A DNA stretch of 39,708 bases from an uncultured Bacilli bacterium (GTDB taxonomy: Bacteria > Bacillota_I > Bacilli_A > RF39 > UBA660): assembly GCA_944332295.1 (NCBI GenBank), contig CALVJR010000009.1, forward strand, positions 1-39,708, read 5' to 3'. The notes below the pieces were generated by a model that was not told the DNA's origin, did not search any database, and saw only the letters and a program-made list of their open reading frames with translations. Below are positions 23,982 to 33,107 of the stretch, in pieces. Position numbers and translations under genes: made by a program. How positions within the stretch are numbered: position 1 is the first letter of the stretch; each line of letters begins with the position of its first letter.

Positions 23982-25703
23982 ATGAATAATGAACTTGCGA
24001 GTGAGATACGTAGTAAGTGTGATATTGTTGATATCATAGGTGAAAGAATTCCTTTGGTTGCAAGAGGAAAAAATTTCTTTGGTGTTTGTCCGTTTCATGA
24101 TGACTCTAATCCTTCGATGTGTGTGTCTCGTGAAAAACAAATTTATACTTGCTTTTCTTGTCATGCGACAGGAAATGTTTTTACTTTTTTAATGAATTAT
24201 GAGCATATGGATTTTAGAGAAACTTTGCGATATTTAGGAGAAAAAGTAGGTGTTGATGTCTCTTCTGTTCATGTTGCAAAGAAAAATACTAAGTTTGATC
24301 CTTTTTATGAGGCGTATTCTTTTTCTTTAAAATATTTTCAAAATAATTTGTTATCTAAAGTAGGGCAGGATGCTAGAAGTTATTTAGCCAAGCGTAATAT
24401 TGATGATAGTGTTATTAAAGAATTTGAAATTGGTCTTTCCCTAGATACTAGTGATGACTTGACGAAGTTACTTACTAGTAAAAAATATGATTTGGCTAGT
24501 TTAAATCAGATAGGACTTTCTAGTGATGCTAGAGATGTTTATATTGATAGAATTATGTTTCCACTATATGACCTTACTGGTAGAGTTGTTGGATTTAGTG
24601 GTAGAATATATAAAGATCATGGTTTAAACAAATATTTAAATACGAAAGAGACACCAATCTTTAAGAAAGGTCAGTTACTATATCATTATCATATTGCGAA
24701 AGAAGAGTGCAGGTTAAAAAAATCAGTTATTGTTATGGAAGGATTCATGGATGTCATTAGAGCTAGTACGATTGGTGTTCGTAATACGGTTGCTTTAATG
24801 GGAACGGCTCTTACTCATGAACAATTACAGTTACTTAAAAGACTTTCTAATAATATTATTTTATGTTTAGATGGTGATGATCCAGGAGTACATGCAACAC
24901 TTTCTATTGGTGATATGTTACTTGAAGAAGGATTAGAACCTAAGGTACTGGTGCTTCCTAATCCAGATGATCCTGATAGCTTTATATTAAATCAAGGTAA
25001 GGATAAGTTTTTAGGACTGTTAGATAGTGCTGTAACTTTTAATGATTTTAAACTTCGTAAATTAAAAGAGTCAGTAGATTTTCGAAGTGATGAAGAAACT
25101 GCTAAGTATATTAATCAAGTTTTAGTGGAAGCTGCTAAAGTGCATGATCCGATTCGAGTAGAAATAATATTAAAAAAACTTGCAAAAGAATTTGATTTGA
25201 GTTATAATACACTGGAAATGCGTTTTCGTGAAATAGAAAAACCAGAACCAAAGACACCAAAAATAGTAGTTACATATCAAAAAAAGAAAAAAACAAAGTA
25301 TGAAAAAGCTATGGAACAAATTCTTTATTTTATGTTAAATAATGACTGGGTAATTAGTCAATTCGAAAAAGAAAGATTTATCTTTCCTAATGAAGAGAGT
25401 AGACTATTAGCTAGTGAAATTGTTTATTATTATACAACGTATGGTCATATTAATATTCCAGATTTTTATACTTATGTTCAAGATAAAGAAGAAGTTGTAA
25501 ATTTTCTTAATGATATTTTAGCGTCTGATTATTTAGAGACTACTTCACGTGATGATTTATTTGAATATTTTGGAGTGATTCGAGAATATAGCCGCACTCA
25601 AGAGATTAAAAGACTTACAAATTCATTACAAAAAGAGGTAGATCCTATAGAGCAAGCTAAAATTGCTGAGAAAATTCGGAAGTTACGGATAGGAGATAAA
25701 TAG
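23982..25703 (+). CDS. dnaG: DNA primase DnaG
   Basis: 573 residues. Makes RNA primers at the replication fork. N-terminal CHC2 zinc domain: [11 protein letters not shown] with [14 protein letters not shown]. Then the primase core with YNT-type nucleotide site and a TOPRIM domain ([10 protein letters not shown], with acidic LCLDGDDPG). A divergent C-terminal helicase-binding part follows a Lys-rich linker (near 430). ATG 23982 is chosen because AGGAG lies 8 bases upstream; two in-frame GTG codons before it overlap that site. rpoD starts two bases after its stop, the classical dnaG-sigA macro-operon. Confidence 0.96.
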   Translation: MNNELASEIRSKCDIVDIIGERIPLVARGKNFFGVCPFHDDSNPSMCVSREKQIYTCFSCHATGNVFTFLMNYEHMDFRETLRYLGEKVGVDVSSVHVAKKNTKFDPFYEAYSFSLKYFQNNLLSKVGQDARSYLAKRNIDDSVIKEFEIGLSLDTSDDLTKLLTSKKYDLASLNQIGLSSDARDVYIDRIMFPLYDLTGRVVGFSGRIYKDHGLNKYLNTKETPIFKKGQLLYHYHIAKEECRLKKSVIVMEGFMDVIRASTIGVRNTVALMGTALTHEQLQLLKRLSNNIILCLDGDDPGVHATLSIGDMLLEEGLEPKVLVLPNPDDPDSFILNQGKDKFLGLLDSAVTFNDFKLRKLKESVDFRSDEETAKYINQVLVEAAKVHDPIRVEIILKKLAKEFDLSYNTLEMRFREIEKPEPKTPKIVVTYQKKKKTKYEKAMEQILYFMLNNDWVISQFEKERFIFPNEESRLLASEIVYYYTTYGHINIPDFYTYVQDKEEVVNFLNDILASDYLETTSRDDLFEYFGVIREYSRTQEIKRLTNSLQKEVDPIEQAKIAEKIRKLRIGDK

Positions 25704-25704
25704 A

Positions 25705-26796
25705 ATGGTTGGAGAAATTAAGACAATTGATGAGAGAAAAGAAAAATTACTAGCGTTAGGTAAAAAACAAGGGTTTATTACATATGAGCAATTGGCAGAT
25801 GAGTTAAAAGGTTTAGATGTTGATAGTGATACTTTAGATGACCTTTATAATGCTTTGATGGAAGCAGAGATTGATATTGTATCTGAAGATGGTAGTGATG
25901 ATGCTACTGGTGAGGAGATTACAGAAGAAGTACATGTTGAGGATTTAACTTTATCTAAGGATGTTAAAATTAATGATCCCGTTCGTATGTATTTAAAAGA
26001 GATTGGTCGTATTAACTTACTTACTTCTGATGAAGAGTTTGAGTATGCTAAACGTGCAGAAGAAGGAGATGAAGAAGCAAAGAGAATGCTTGCTGAATCT
26101 AATTTACGTTTGGTTGTTAGTATTGCGAAAAGATATGTTGGACGTGGAATGTTATTTTTAGATTTAATTCAAGAAGGTAATATTGGATTGATGAAGGCTG
26201 TAGATAAGTTTGATCCTACGAAAGGATATAAGTTTTCTACTTATGCTACTTGGTGGATTCGTCAAGCGATTACTCGTGCTATTGCTGATCAAGCAAGAAC
26301 AATCCGTGTTCCTGTTCATATGGTAGAAACGATTAATAAACTTGCTCGTGTACAACGTCAATTAACACAAGATTTAAATAGAGAACCAACCGATGAAGAG
26401 ATTGCTAAAAAATTAGGAATTTCTATTGATAAAGTACGTGAAGTATATAAGATATCTCAAGATCCTGTTTCTCTAGAAACTCCAATTGGAGAAGAGGATG
26501 ATTCTCATTTAGGAGATTTTATTAAAGATGAGAGAACCATGGGACCAGAAGAGTATGCAACTATTGAGATGTTAAAAGAAGAACTTCAAGGTGTTTTAGG
26601 AACACTTACTGATCGTGAAGAAAAAGTATTACGTCTTCGCTTTGGTCTTGACGATGGACAATGTCGTACCCTAGAAGAAGTTGGTCAAATCTTTGGGGTT
26701 ACGCGTGAGAGAATTCGTCAGATTGAAGCAAAAGCATTACGTAAATTGAGACATCCATCTCGTTCTAGAAAATTAAAGGATTTTTTGACTGATTAA
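25705..26796 (+). CDS. rpoD: Primary sigma factor RpoD (SigA)
   Basis: 363 residues. Housekeeping sigma-70. Region 1.1 is present (about 1-80), then region 1.2 ([13 protein letters not shown]), region 2 ([23 protein letters not shown] type, with [18 protein letters not shown] for the -10), region 3, and region 4 ([20 protein letters not shown]) for the -35. The linker is short compared with proteobacterial RpoD, as in Bacillota. GGAG near the dnaG stop is the ribosome binding site. Confidence 0.97.
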   Translation: MVGEIKTIDERKEKLLALGKKQGFITYEQLADELKGLDVDSDTLDDLYNALMEAEIDIVSEDGSDDATGEEITEEVHVEDLTLSKDVKINDPVRMYLKEIGRINLLTSDEEFEYAKRAEEGDEEAKRMLAESNLRLVVSIAKRYVGRGMLFLDLIQEGNIGLMKAVDKFDPTKGYKFSTYATWWIRQAITRAIADQARTIRVPVHMVETINKLARVQRQLTQDLNREPTDEEIAKKLGISIDKVREVYKISQDPVSLETPIGEEDDSHLGDFIKDERTMGPEEYATIEMLKEELQGVLGTLTDREEKVLRLRFGLDDGQCRTLEEVGQIFGVTRERIRQIEAKALRKLRHPSRSRKLKDFLTD

Positions 26797-27467
26797 TGAA
26801 AATTAATGATAGATTAAAAAAAATAGGGGATTTAGTGGAAGCTAATTCCTTTTGTTTAGATGTTGGATGTGATCATGCTTTTTTAGATATTTACCTGGTA
26901 CAACGAGGAGAAAATATTAAAGCAATTGCTAGTGACGTTAAAGAAGGACCATTAAATCATGCGAGAGAAAATATAAAAAAATATCACTTAGAAGATAAGA
27001 TAGAATGTCGTCTAGGAAATGGACTGGATACTTATAGTGATGATGTTGATACTATTATTATTTCTGGACTGGGTGGAAGAAGTATGATAGGTATTTTTAA
27101 AAGTCATTTGGAAGTATTAAAAAAAGTAAATGCTATTATTCTTAGTCCTAATAATTATCAGGAGGATGTAAAGAGATTTCTTTGTAAGCATCATTTTTAT
27201 CTTTCTAATGAAGAACTTGTTAAAGAGGGAAAATTTATTTATCAGATACTTGTCTTTTCTAGAGGGAAAAAACGATATTCTAGGAGAGAATATTTCTTTG
27301 GACCAGTTTTACTAGAGAAAAAAGGATTATTGTTTGAGGAATATTATCAAAGAGAATTAAAATCGAGAGAAATATTACTTCAAATTTTACCTAAAAGCTA
27401 TCGATGGAAGAAGTTCTTGACGAAAAGGGAAATTAAGATGATAAAAGAAGAAGTAGAAAAGAAATAG
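26796..27467 (+). CDS. trmK: tRNA (adenine-22-N1)-methyltransferase TrmK
   Basis: 223 residues. Methylates A22 of tRNA using SAM. Rossmann methyltransferase motif I is LDVGCDHAFLDIYLV, then ASDVKEGPLNHA, the family motif IIISGLGGRSMI and ILSPNNYQEDVKRFL; a charged helical C-terminal region completes the protein. Start and rpoD stop overlap as TAATG. It matches B. subtilis yqfN, which also follows sigA. Confidence 0.94.
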   Translation: MKINDRLKKIGDLVEANSFCLDVGCDHAFLDIYLVQRGENIKAIASDVKEGPLNHARENIKKYHLEDKIECRLGNGLDTYSDDVDTIIISGLGGRSMIGIFKSHLEVLKKVNAIILSPNNYQEDVKRFLCKHHFYLSNEELVKEGKFIYQILVFSRGKKRYSRREYFFGPVLLEKKGLLFEEYYQRELKSREILLQILPKSYRWKKFLTKREIKMIKEEVEKK

Positions 27468-27487
27468 TTTTCACTTCTTTTTCTTTT
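27447..27487 (+). terminator. Terminator overlapping the 3' end of trmK
   Basis: Arms 27447-27460 and 27468-27480 pair over about 13 bp with one bulged A. The 7-base loop (27461-27467) contains the trmK TAG stop. The T-run reaches 27487. Confidence 0.7.
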
Positions 27488-27496
27488 GTCGGCGTT

Positions 27497-27691
27497 TTCA
27501 TCTGGAGGAAATATTATGTTTGAAGGATGAATGAAGTATATGATAGAATTAAACTAGAAGAAAGAAATAAAAGAAAAACTACGGTAGCTACTACCTTCTG
27601 TTAAACAATCACGAAATAAGGTTACTTAGTCTGTGAAGCAGGAAACTTGGAAGGTGACGACCAAGGCGAATTAAGTTTACTTAATTCTTTT
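27497..27691 (+). ncRNA. Candidate structured small RNA between trmK and the CDF pair
   Basis: The 264-bp gap (27468-27731) has no plausible gene but is less AT-rich and more hairpin-forming than other gaps. Elements in order: TTCATC (27497-27502) can pair with GATGAA downstream (about 27526-27531); hairpin GGTAG-CTA-CTACC (27583-27595); a GTGAAGCAGGAAACTTGG stretch (27633-27650) whose CTTGG pairs with CCAAG (27661-27665); then a perfect terminator. A promoter is not certain; TATGAT at 27539-27544 is one option. It is not RNase P, SRP or tmRNA by eye. Similar GAAGCAGGAA strings occur in IS605/TnpB-type right-end RNAs, so a solo reRNA remnant is one alternative; a metal-responsive leader of the CDF genes is another. 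Confidence 0.45.
27668..27691 (+). terminator. Terminator upstream of the CDF pair
   Basis: GAATTAAG (27668-27675), loop TTTA, CTTAATTC (27680-27687), then TTTTG. Perfect 8-bp stem with no gene directly upstream, so it ends a non-coding transcript. Confidence 0.8.
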
Positions 27692-27731
27692 GTTCTGATA
27701 TACTGGTTATAGTAGAGTAGAGGGTGGTTAT

Positions 27732-28601
27732 GTGACTAGAGAACTAAAAGCATTAGCGTTTAGTATGTGCTATAACTTTATTATTACGATTATTAAGATT
27801 TTTGGAGGATGTTATTTTCAGTTAGGTTCTTTGTTTGCTGATGGAATGCATACTATGAGTGATTTTATTACTGATTTGGTTTCTTTTATTGGTGTTAAGT
27901 TATCGAAAAAAAGGCCTACGAAAGCACACCCTTTTGGTTTTGGTAAAGTAGAGTATCTTACAAATTTATTTGTTGGCATGCTTCTTATTGTTTTAGCTAT
28001 TTATATTGTAGTTGCTGGCTTTTTAGGGGAAGTATCTATTCCTAGTAATGTTGTCTTCTTTTTATTGCTTACGGTATTTGTCTTAAAACTTGTTGTCTTA
28101 GTCTTTTTGTTTTCTATGATTCGACGTATTCATAGCCAGGTACTACTTACCTCTTTTAGAGAAGCTAAAGCAGATTTATATTCTACTGTTATTGTATTTA
28201 TTGTCGTAATATTATTAAAATTTTCTTCTCGTTTTCCAATATTAGAATATGCTGATGTTTTAGGTTCTATTGTGATAGGACTTATGATTTTTCATCTGGC
28301 AATTTCTATTATTATTGAAAATTCTTTGTGTTTACTGGGAGAAGCAGAAATAGATCCTTCGAAAGAAAAAGATATTTTGGAGTTTATTCAATCGATTCCT
28401 GGTGTTAAGAAAGCTAAAGTTACTTTAGTTAAATATGGAGATTATTATAAGATTCATGTATTGGTAGAAGTAGAGAAGAGCCTTAGTTTAAAACAAATAA
28501 CAAATTTGGAACATAAGTTAAAGCGTGAGTTAGTTAGACACAGGTCTTTTCACGTAAAGTATCCTAGTGTTTATATTACGACTGATTTAGAGAAGGAATA
28601 G
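27732..28601 (+). CDS. Cation diffusion facilitator (CDF) transporter, copy 1
   Basis: 289 residues. Proton-coupled divalent metal exporter of the CDF family, with six membrane helices and a C-terminal dimer domain (about 205-289, SIPGVKKAKVTLVKYG type). The helix-2 metal site is H40-x3-D44 (ADGMHTMSD) and helix 5 has E144-x3-D148 (EAKAD) where most members have His or Asp before the Asp. HPFGFGKVEYL after helix 2 is typical. Start is GTG at 27732 behind AGGGTGG; the ATG two bases earlier meets a stop at once. Substrate could be Mn, Zn or Fe. Confidence 0.88.
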   Translation: MTRELKALAFSMCYNFIITIIKIFGGCYFQLGSLFADGMHTMSDFITDLVSFIGVKLSKKRPTKAHPFGFGKVEYLTNLFVGMLLIVLAIYIVVAGFLGEVSIPSNVVFFLLLTVFVLKLVVLVFLFSMIRRIHSQVLLTSFREAKADLYSTVIVFIVVILLKFSSRFPILEYADVLGSIVIGLMIFHLAISIIIENSLCLLGEAEIDPSKEKDILEFIQSIPGVKKAKVTLVKYGDYYKIHVLVEVEKSLSLKQITNLEHKLKRELVRHRSFHVKYPSVYITTDLEKE

Positions 28602-28609
28602 GTGATTTT

Positions 28610-29476
28610 ATGGGAAAAGAAGCTAGTGTTTTAATATTTAGTATGGTGTCTAATTTTATTATTTCTGTATGCAAGATTGTTGCGGGAGTTATTTTTCAGT
28701 TTGGTTCGTTACTTGCAGACGGGCTTCAGACTTTTAGTGATTTTGTTACTGATATCGTGTCCTTTCTGGGAGCAAAAATTTCTAAAAAACAACCAACTAG
28801 AAATCATCCTTTTGGATTTGGTAAAGTAGAGTATCTTACCAATTTATTTGTTGGAGTACTTTTGTTTTTACTTGCTATTTTTATTATTTATCATGGTATT
28901 TCTAGTAGTTTTCATATTCCATCTTTATCTGTTTTATGGTTACTTCTTATTTGCTTTGTAATTAAGGGTGTTGTTTTATTCTTTTTATATACAGTTGGCA
29001 AAGATATTAATAGTCAGTTACTTATTACTTCTTTTGAAGAGTCTAAGATGGATATGATTGCATCTTTAGGCGTGGTTATTGCGGTTATTTTATTACAGTT
29101 TTCTCAAGATATTTATATTTTTCGTTATGTTGATTTGATTACTGGTGTTGTGATTGGTCTTTTAGTTTTAAAAACTTCTATTGATATTCTGGTGGAAAAC
29201 TCTATGAATTTAATAGGTAAAGTAGAAGTTGATTCTAAATTGTCTCACGATATTGAGAAGTTTTTGTTGAAAATCAAAGGAGTAGAGAAAGTAAAGATTT
29301 ATTTAATACGTTATGGTAAGTATTATAAGATTCAGTTAATTGTTGAGATGGATTCGAGACTTACTTTACGTCAAGTTACGAAATTAGAAGAGAAAATAAA
29401 AAAAGAACTTGTTCGTCACCGTTCTTTTCATGTAAAATATCCAACTATTTATGTTACTAGTCATTTAGACAAATAA
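28610..29476 (+). CDS. Cation diffusion facilitator (CDF) transporter, copy 2
   Basis: 288 residues, a clear tandem duplicate of the preceding gene with near-identical segments (HPFGFGKVEYLTNLFVG; RHRSFHVKYP at the C-terminus). The helix-2 site is Q40-x3-D44 (ADGLQTFSD): the first ligand is Gln, which is a poor metal ligand. Helix 5 keeps E144-x3-D148. It may work as a heterodimer partner, carry a different metal, or be regulatory. AGGTGAT precedes the ATG, 8 bp after copy 1, so the two are one operon. Confidence 0.86.
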   Translation: MGKEASVLIFSMVSNFIISVCKIVAGVIFQFGSLLADGLQTFSDFVTDIVSFLGAKISKKQPTRNHPFGFGKVEYLTNLFVGVLLFLLAIFIIYHGISSSFHIPSLSVLWLLLICFVIKGVVLFFLYTVGKDINSQLLITSFEESKMDMIASLGVVIAVILLQFSQDIYIFRYVDLITGVVIGLLVLKTSIDILVENSMNLIGKVEVDSKLSHDIEKFLLKIKGVEKVKIYLIRYGKYYKIQLIVEMDSRLTLRQVTKLEEKIKKELVRHRSFHVKYPTIYVTSHLDK

Positions 29477-29500
29477 AAACTCCAGATTTTCTGGAGTTTT
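29476..29500. terminator. Bidirectional terminator between CDF copy 2 and the PepSY gene
   Basis: AAAACTCCAG, loop ATTTT, CTGGAGTTTT: a 10-bp perfect stem usable from both convergent sides. Confidence 0.85.
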
Positions 29501-30053
29501 AATCATGTATTCTATCTTTATCGTAGTGTAGAACATTTCCTGTTCTTGATATATCGAAGTCGTATTCATAGGTTGCATCGCGCCATTCAATTTCGTACAT
29601 GCCATCTCCATCATGGTCTATTTCTGCTTTTACTAGTGTTACATCATTTTCATTTAAATTGGCATGGTTTAGGGCAATTTGTTTTGCTTCTTCTAATGTG
29701 ATTTCTTGTTGTGTTGAGTTACCATTTTGATTACCATTTCCGTTGTTTGTTGTCGTGTTTGTAGAATTTAATGGATAATCTGTATAGATAATTTTTCCTT
29801 CTTTAGCATCAATTTTAGCTTCATACTCTTGGTTGTTATAGTAGAAATCTACTTCATATTGATTATTATCCATTTCAAAGTCTACGTTTTCAAAATAGAT
29901 ATCTTCTTCATCTACGCTGATGTGTTTTGCAAGATTTGTTTTTGCTTCCTCTTTACTAATAAAGGCTGTGTTCATGTAGATTAAGAAAGCTGCAATAATA
30001 ATAACAATTACAATAGCAAGTAATCCAATTAAAATTTTTAGCCATTTTTGCAT
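29499..30053 (-). CDS. Membrane-anchored protein with two PepSY-like domains
   Basis: 184 residues. An N-terminal signal anchor (about 5-29) is followed by one PepSY-like unit (ISKEEAKTNLAKHISV to EGKIIYTDYP, about 32-96), a low-complexity Asn/Thr/Gly linker, and a second unit (ITLEEAKQIALNHANL to TGNVLHYDKD, about 117-181). PepSY domains often inhibit or bind peptidases outside the cell; the exact role here is unknown. GAGGTGAT precedes the ATG on the minus strand. Confidence 0.8.
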   Translation of the reverse strand: MQKWLKILIGLLAIVIVIIIAAFLIYMNTAFISKEEAKTNLAKHISVDEEDIYFENVDFEMDNNQYEVDFYYNNQEYEAKIDAKEGKIIYTDYPLNSTNTTTNNGNGNQNGNSTQQEITLEEAKQIALNHANLNENDVTLVKAEIDHDGDGMYEIEWRDATYEYDFDISRTGNVLHYDKDRIHD

Positions 30054-30070
30054 GTTATCACCTCACTGTT

Positions 30071-30099
30071 ATTGTAATATAGTTTTATTTCTTTGTCTA
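30071..30099 (-). promoter_or_regulatory. Promoter of the PepSY gene
   Basis: On the minus strand: TAGACA (30099-30094), 17 bp, TACAAT (30076-30071), 17 bp before the start codon. Confidence 0.5.
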
Positions 30100-30100
30100 T

Positions 30101-30457
30101 TTATTTTTTATTAATTCCAATCATTCCTCCTAGTATGGAAGTAATTAGTATTATACTGTCATATATAAGTAATCTTATCTTTAAATCTTGACCTGTTACT
30201 AGTGTTATTAAAAAGCATAATAGTATCATAAATATTCCTAGTTTTATTCCTTCTAAGTAACCTTTACTGGTTGCTTTTTTTCCTAGTATGATACCACTAA
30301 TTAATATATTTACTAATAATATGATTAGTTTTAGAGTTTGATAGATATTTGATGATATGATATTAAAGTGATAAAGTGTTGTTATAATCAATAGACAGAT
30401 TACTATTGATAGAATTGTATATAAAAACCGAAATGAATATTTTTTTATTATTTCCAT
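30101..30457 (-). CDS. TIGR04086-type small membrane protein
   Basis: 118 residues with four hydrophobic helices and short loops (KKATSKGYLEGIKLGI between helices 2 and 3). This matches the TIGR04086/YrzE group of small Bacillota membrane proteins, whose function is unknown. GAGGTG lies before the ATG on the minus strand. It is divergent from the DUF421 gene over 72 bp and lies 47 bp upstream of the PepSY gene on the same strand. Confidence 0.7.
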   Translation of the reverse strand: MEIIKKYSFRFLYTILSIVICLLIITTLYHFNIISSNIYQTLKLIILLVNILISGIILGKKATSKGYLEGIKLGIFMILLCFLITLVTGQDLKIRLLIYDSIILITSILGGMIGINKK

Positions 30458-30529
30458 AGTGCACCTCAGTTAAATTTATGTTTTTGTATAAAAAATATGA
30501 AATGATTTAAACTAATATTAGGTGATATC

Positions 30530-31174
30530 ATGAGTTATTTTACTGTTTTATGGAAAACTTTATTTTTTTATCTTTTAATTACGATAATTTATCGTATTAT
30601 GGGAAAAAGAGAAGTAGGGGAACTTTCTATTATGGATTTGATTGTTTCTATTTTTATTGCGGAACTAGCAGCGATATCAATTGATAATTATAAGCAGAAT
30701 ATTTTTTTGTCTGTTATTCCTATTATTTCTTTAGTTATCGTACAATTAGTGGTTTCTCGAATTTCTTTAAAGAGTAGTAAAGTACGTAGTATTTTAGATG
30801 GAGATCCTTCTATGATTATTGAGCGAGGAAAAGTTAATTTTAAAGAGATGCTAAAGCAAAGATATAATTTGGATGATTTATTAGTACAGCTTCGTAATCG
30901 AGGAATTAAATCGATTGAAGAAGTTGATTATGCTATTTTAGAGACTAGTGGAAAGTTATCTGTTTTTAAGAGAGATGATGATAAGAATCGAGTTTATCCT
31001 TTACCAATTATTATTGACGGGAAAGTACAAAAAGATGTGTTAAATCAGATTGGTAAGGATATGGTATGGTTGATGGATGTGTTATCTAGAGAAAATTATC
31101 AATTAGAAGATGTGTTTTATGGATTTTATCAGAAGAAAAAATTGTTTTTAATACGTAAGGAAGCAATAAAGTGA
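30530..31174 (+). CDS. DUF421/YetF family membrane protein
   Basis: 214 residues. About three membrane helices at the N-terminus (YRIMGKREVGELSIMDLIV is the family signature), followed by a cytosolic YetF domain with ILDGDPSMIIERGKVNFKEM, LDDLLVQLRNRGI and VDYAILETSGKLSVF. Family function is unclear, with links to sporulation and stress in Bacillus. GGTGAT precedes the ATG. Confidence 0.88.
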   Translation: MSYFTVLWKTLFFYLLITIIYRIMGKREVGELSIMDLIVSIFIAELAAISIDNYKQNIFLSVIPIISLVIVQLVVSRISLKSSKVRSILDGDPSMIIERGKVNFKEMLKQRYNLDDLLVQLRNRGIKSIEEVDYAILETSGKLSVFKRDDDKNRVYPLPIIIDGKVQKDVLNQIGKDMVWLMDVLSRENYQLEDVFYGFYQKKKLFLIRKEAIK

Positions 31175-31192
31175 CAAATTGCTTCTTTTTTA
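31160..31192 (+). terminator. Terminator overlapping the 3' end of the DUF421 gene
   Basis: GAAGCAAT (31160-31167), 10-base loop containing the TGA stop (31172-31174), ATTGCTTC (31178-31185), then a T-run. Confidence 0.8.
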
Positions 31193-31218
31193 TATGGTAT
31201 TTTTTTTATGGTGATACT

Positions 31219-32385
31219 ATGAAGACTAAATTTTTGATAATTATATTTTTTTTATGTTCTATTTTTTTAATTTTTACTTCTTTTGATGAGAAAGAAGTTG
31301 TTTTAGAAAATACAAAAGAGAAGAGAGGTGTTTTTATTAGTTATATAGAACTATCTAAGTATTTGAAGGGAAAGAGTGAAGAAGATGGGATAGGAGAGAT
31401 TCGGCGGATGGTTTCTAATATTGAAGAGTTAGGATTTACTATGATTTTACTTCAGGTGCGTAGTTTTAGTGATGCTATTTATCCTTCTGATATTTTCCCT
31501 TGGAGTGCAACAGTTAGTAGAGAAGAAGGAATTTCTCCTGGATATGATATTTTGAAGTCTTTTATAGATATTTGTGATAAAGAGAAAATAGAACTTTATG
31601 CTTGGATTAATCCATATCGTATCCGAGGGGATGAAGATAGTAGTGATATTAGTAAGGATAATCCTGCTTATTCTTATTTAAATACTGAAGTTGTAGAGGT
31701 TAATAATGGTATTTTTTATAATCCAGCTAGTGAAGAAGCTAGGAGGATTATTGTTGATGGCGTTGAAGAGTTAGTTCAGAACTATTCTGTCGATGGTGTT
31801 ATTTTTGATGATTATTTTTATCCTAATGATACGATTGATTTGGAAGAGTATGAAAAGTATCAGAAGGTGCATTCTGATGTTTCTATAGAGGAGTTTCGAT
31901 TCCTCCAAGTGAATGAGTTGATTCAAGATGTTTATCAGGTTTGTCATCAAAACGATACTTTGTTTGGCGTTTCTCCAGATGGGAATATTGAAAATAATTA
32001 CCAAAAACATTATGCAGATGTTAAAACCTGGGCTGGTAAAACTGGATATGTAGATTTTTTGATGCCACAGATTTATTATGGTTTTTACAATGAAACAAAA
32101 GCATTTGTTTCTGTTCTTAATGCTTGGGAAGAGTTAGCAACTAAAGTGGAACTATTACCTGTTCTTGCTTTTTATAAAGTAGGTGCTGTTGATAATTTTG
32201 CGAAAAGTGGAAGTACAGAATGGATGGAAAATGATGATATTATTATGAGAGAAGTTCTATTAACTAGGAATTTGAAGCAATATCAAGGATTTTCTTTATT
32301 TCGATATGATTATTTATTTAACTCAGAGTTAAGAACTTCTACGACGATGGCAGAACTTAAAAATATGAAAAAAATATTAAAATAA
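31219..32385 (+). CDS. Glycosyl hydrolase-like 10 (GHL10/DUF187) exported protein
   Basis: 388 residues. N-terminal signal anchor (about 3-22), then a TIM-barrel GHL10 domain: RGVFISYIEL, LGFTMILLQVRSFSDAIYPS, ELYAWINPYRI, VDGVIFDDYFYP (acidic residues at the end of a core strand), FGVSPDGN and VDFLMPQIYYGF. The family is a predicted glycoside hydrolase, often wall- or exopolysaccharide-related, and is common in Bacillota. ATG 31219 follows GGTGAT; upstream in-frame codons are an extension through the terminator. Confidence 0.88.
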   Translation: MKTKFLIIIFFLCSIFLIFTSFDEKEVVLENTKEKRGVFISYIELSKYLKGKSEEDGIGEIRRMVSNIEELGFTMILLQVRSFSDAIYPSDIFPWSATVSREEGISPGYDILKSFIDICDKEKIELYAWINPYRIRGDEDSSDISKDNPAYSYLNTEVVEVNNGIFYNPASEEARRIIVDGVEELVQNYSVDGVIFDDYFYPNDTIDLEEYEKYQKVHSDVSIEEFRFLQVNELIQDVYQVCHQNDTLFGVSPDGNIENNYQKHYADVKTWAGKTGYVDFLMPQIYYGFYNETKAFVSVLNAWEELATKVELLPVLAFYKVGAVDNFAKSGSTEWMENDDIIMREVLLTRNLKQYQGFSLFRYDYLFNSELRTSTTMAELKNMKKILK

Positions 32386-32434
32386 CCTTTTTTTTCGTCA
32401 AATTTATGATATTATAATGATAGGGTGATGATAA

Positions 32435-32995
32435 ATGAAGGTAAATAATAAGGGATTTACATTGATAGAATTACTTGCTGCTATGGTGATTCTTGCGGCG
32501 ATTATGGTAGTGGCAGTTCCTAATGTCATGGGAATATTAAATAATAGTAAAGCAGATACTTATGTGGAGGATGCAAAAAAATTGCTTTCTTTGGCTGAAT
32601 ATGAGTTTCGTGGCAATCCGGCATACCGTCCACCTCAGAATGATTGTGTAGTTATGACACTAGGGTATTTAGATAATACTGAGTTTGATAATGCACCTAA
32701 TAATGGTAGTTATGAAAAAGATAATTCTTATGTCATAATTGTAAATACTCCAGAGGCAGGAACTACAAAAAACAGATATCTTTATTATGTTACATTAGAT
32801 GAAAAAATGGATACAGATAATCATCGTGGAATTCTTTATAAATCGTCTGACGAATTAAACAGTAGTGATGCTTCAGATTTAATTACTAATGGTACAGGCA
32901 CCAATATTTTAGCTAGTGCTAATACTGCTAAATCTCATGTTGGTTGCAATAATATTACTAAGATATATACTACCGCAGATGCAGCTAGCACATAA
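32435..32995 (+). CDS. Type IV pilin-like / pseudopilin protein 1
   Basis: 186 residues. Class III signal NNKGFTLIELL with the prepilin peptidase site after Gly7 (G|FTLIE) and a hydrophobic helix (about 8-30) with Glu at mature +5. The remaining domain is soluble and Asn/Asp/Thr-rich, with exactly two Cys (about 66 and 173) that could form a disulfide. TATAAT (32413-32418) and GGGTGAT lie just upstream. It may be a ComGC-like competence pseudopilin or a pilus subunit; no assembly ATPase or prepilin peptidase is in view. Confidence 0.85.
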   Translation: MKVNNKGFTLIELLAAMVILAAIMVVAVPNVMGILNNSKADTYVEDAKKLLSLAEYEFRGNPAYRPPQNDCVVMTLGYLDNTEFDNAPNNGSYEKDNSYVIIVNTPEAGTTKNRYLYYVTLDEKMDTDNHRGILYKSSDELNSSDASDLITNGTGTNILASANTAKSHVGCNNITKIYTTADAAST

Positions 32996-33044
32996 GAGGT
33001 TGTAAATTCTTTTGTCAATTATTTGTAAAAATAATTTCAGGGTA

Positions 33045-33073
33045 TTGCAATTTAGAAAATTCCATAGTATGAT
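33045..33073 (+). promoter_or_regulatory. Promoter of pilin-like gene 2
   Basis: TTGCAA (33045-33050), exactly 17 bp, TATGAT (33068-33073). The 112-bp gap between the pilin genes otherwise shows no feature. Confidence 0.65.
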
Positions 33074-33107
33074 TATTTTGTAAAATAGAAAGAGAGGAAA
33101 GTTTAAA

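Noticed and set aside
27468-27731. RNase P RNA, SRP RNA or tmRNA
   Set aside because: GGAGGAAA and GAAGCAGG fragments look suggestive, but the order, length and conserved cores of these RNAs are missing.
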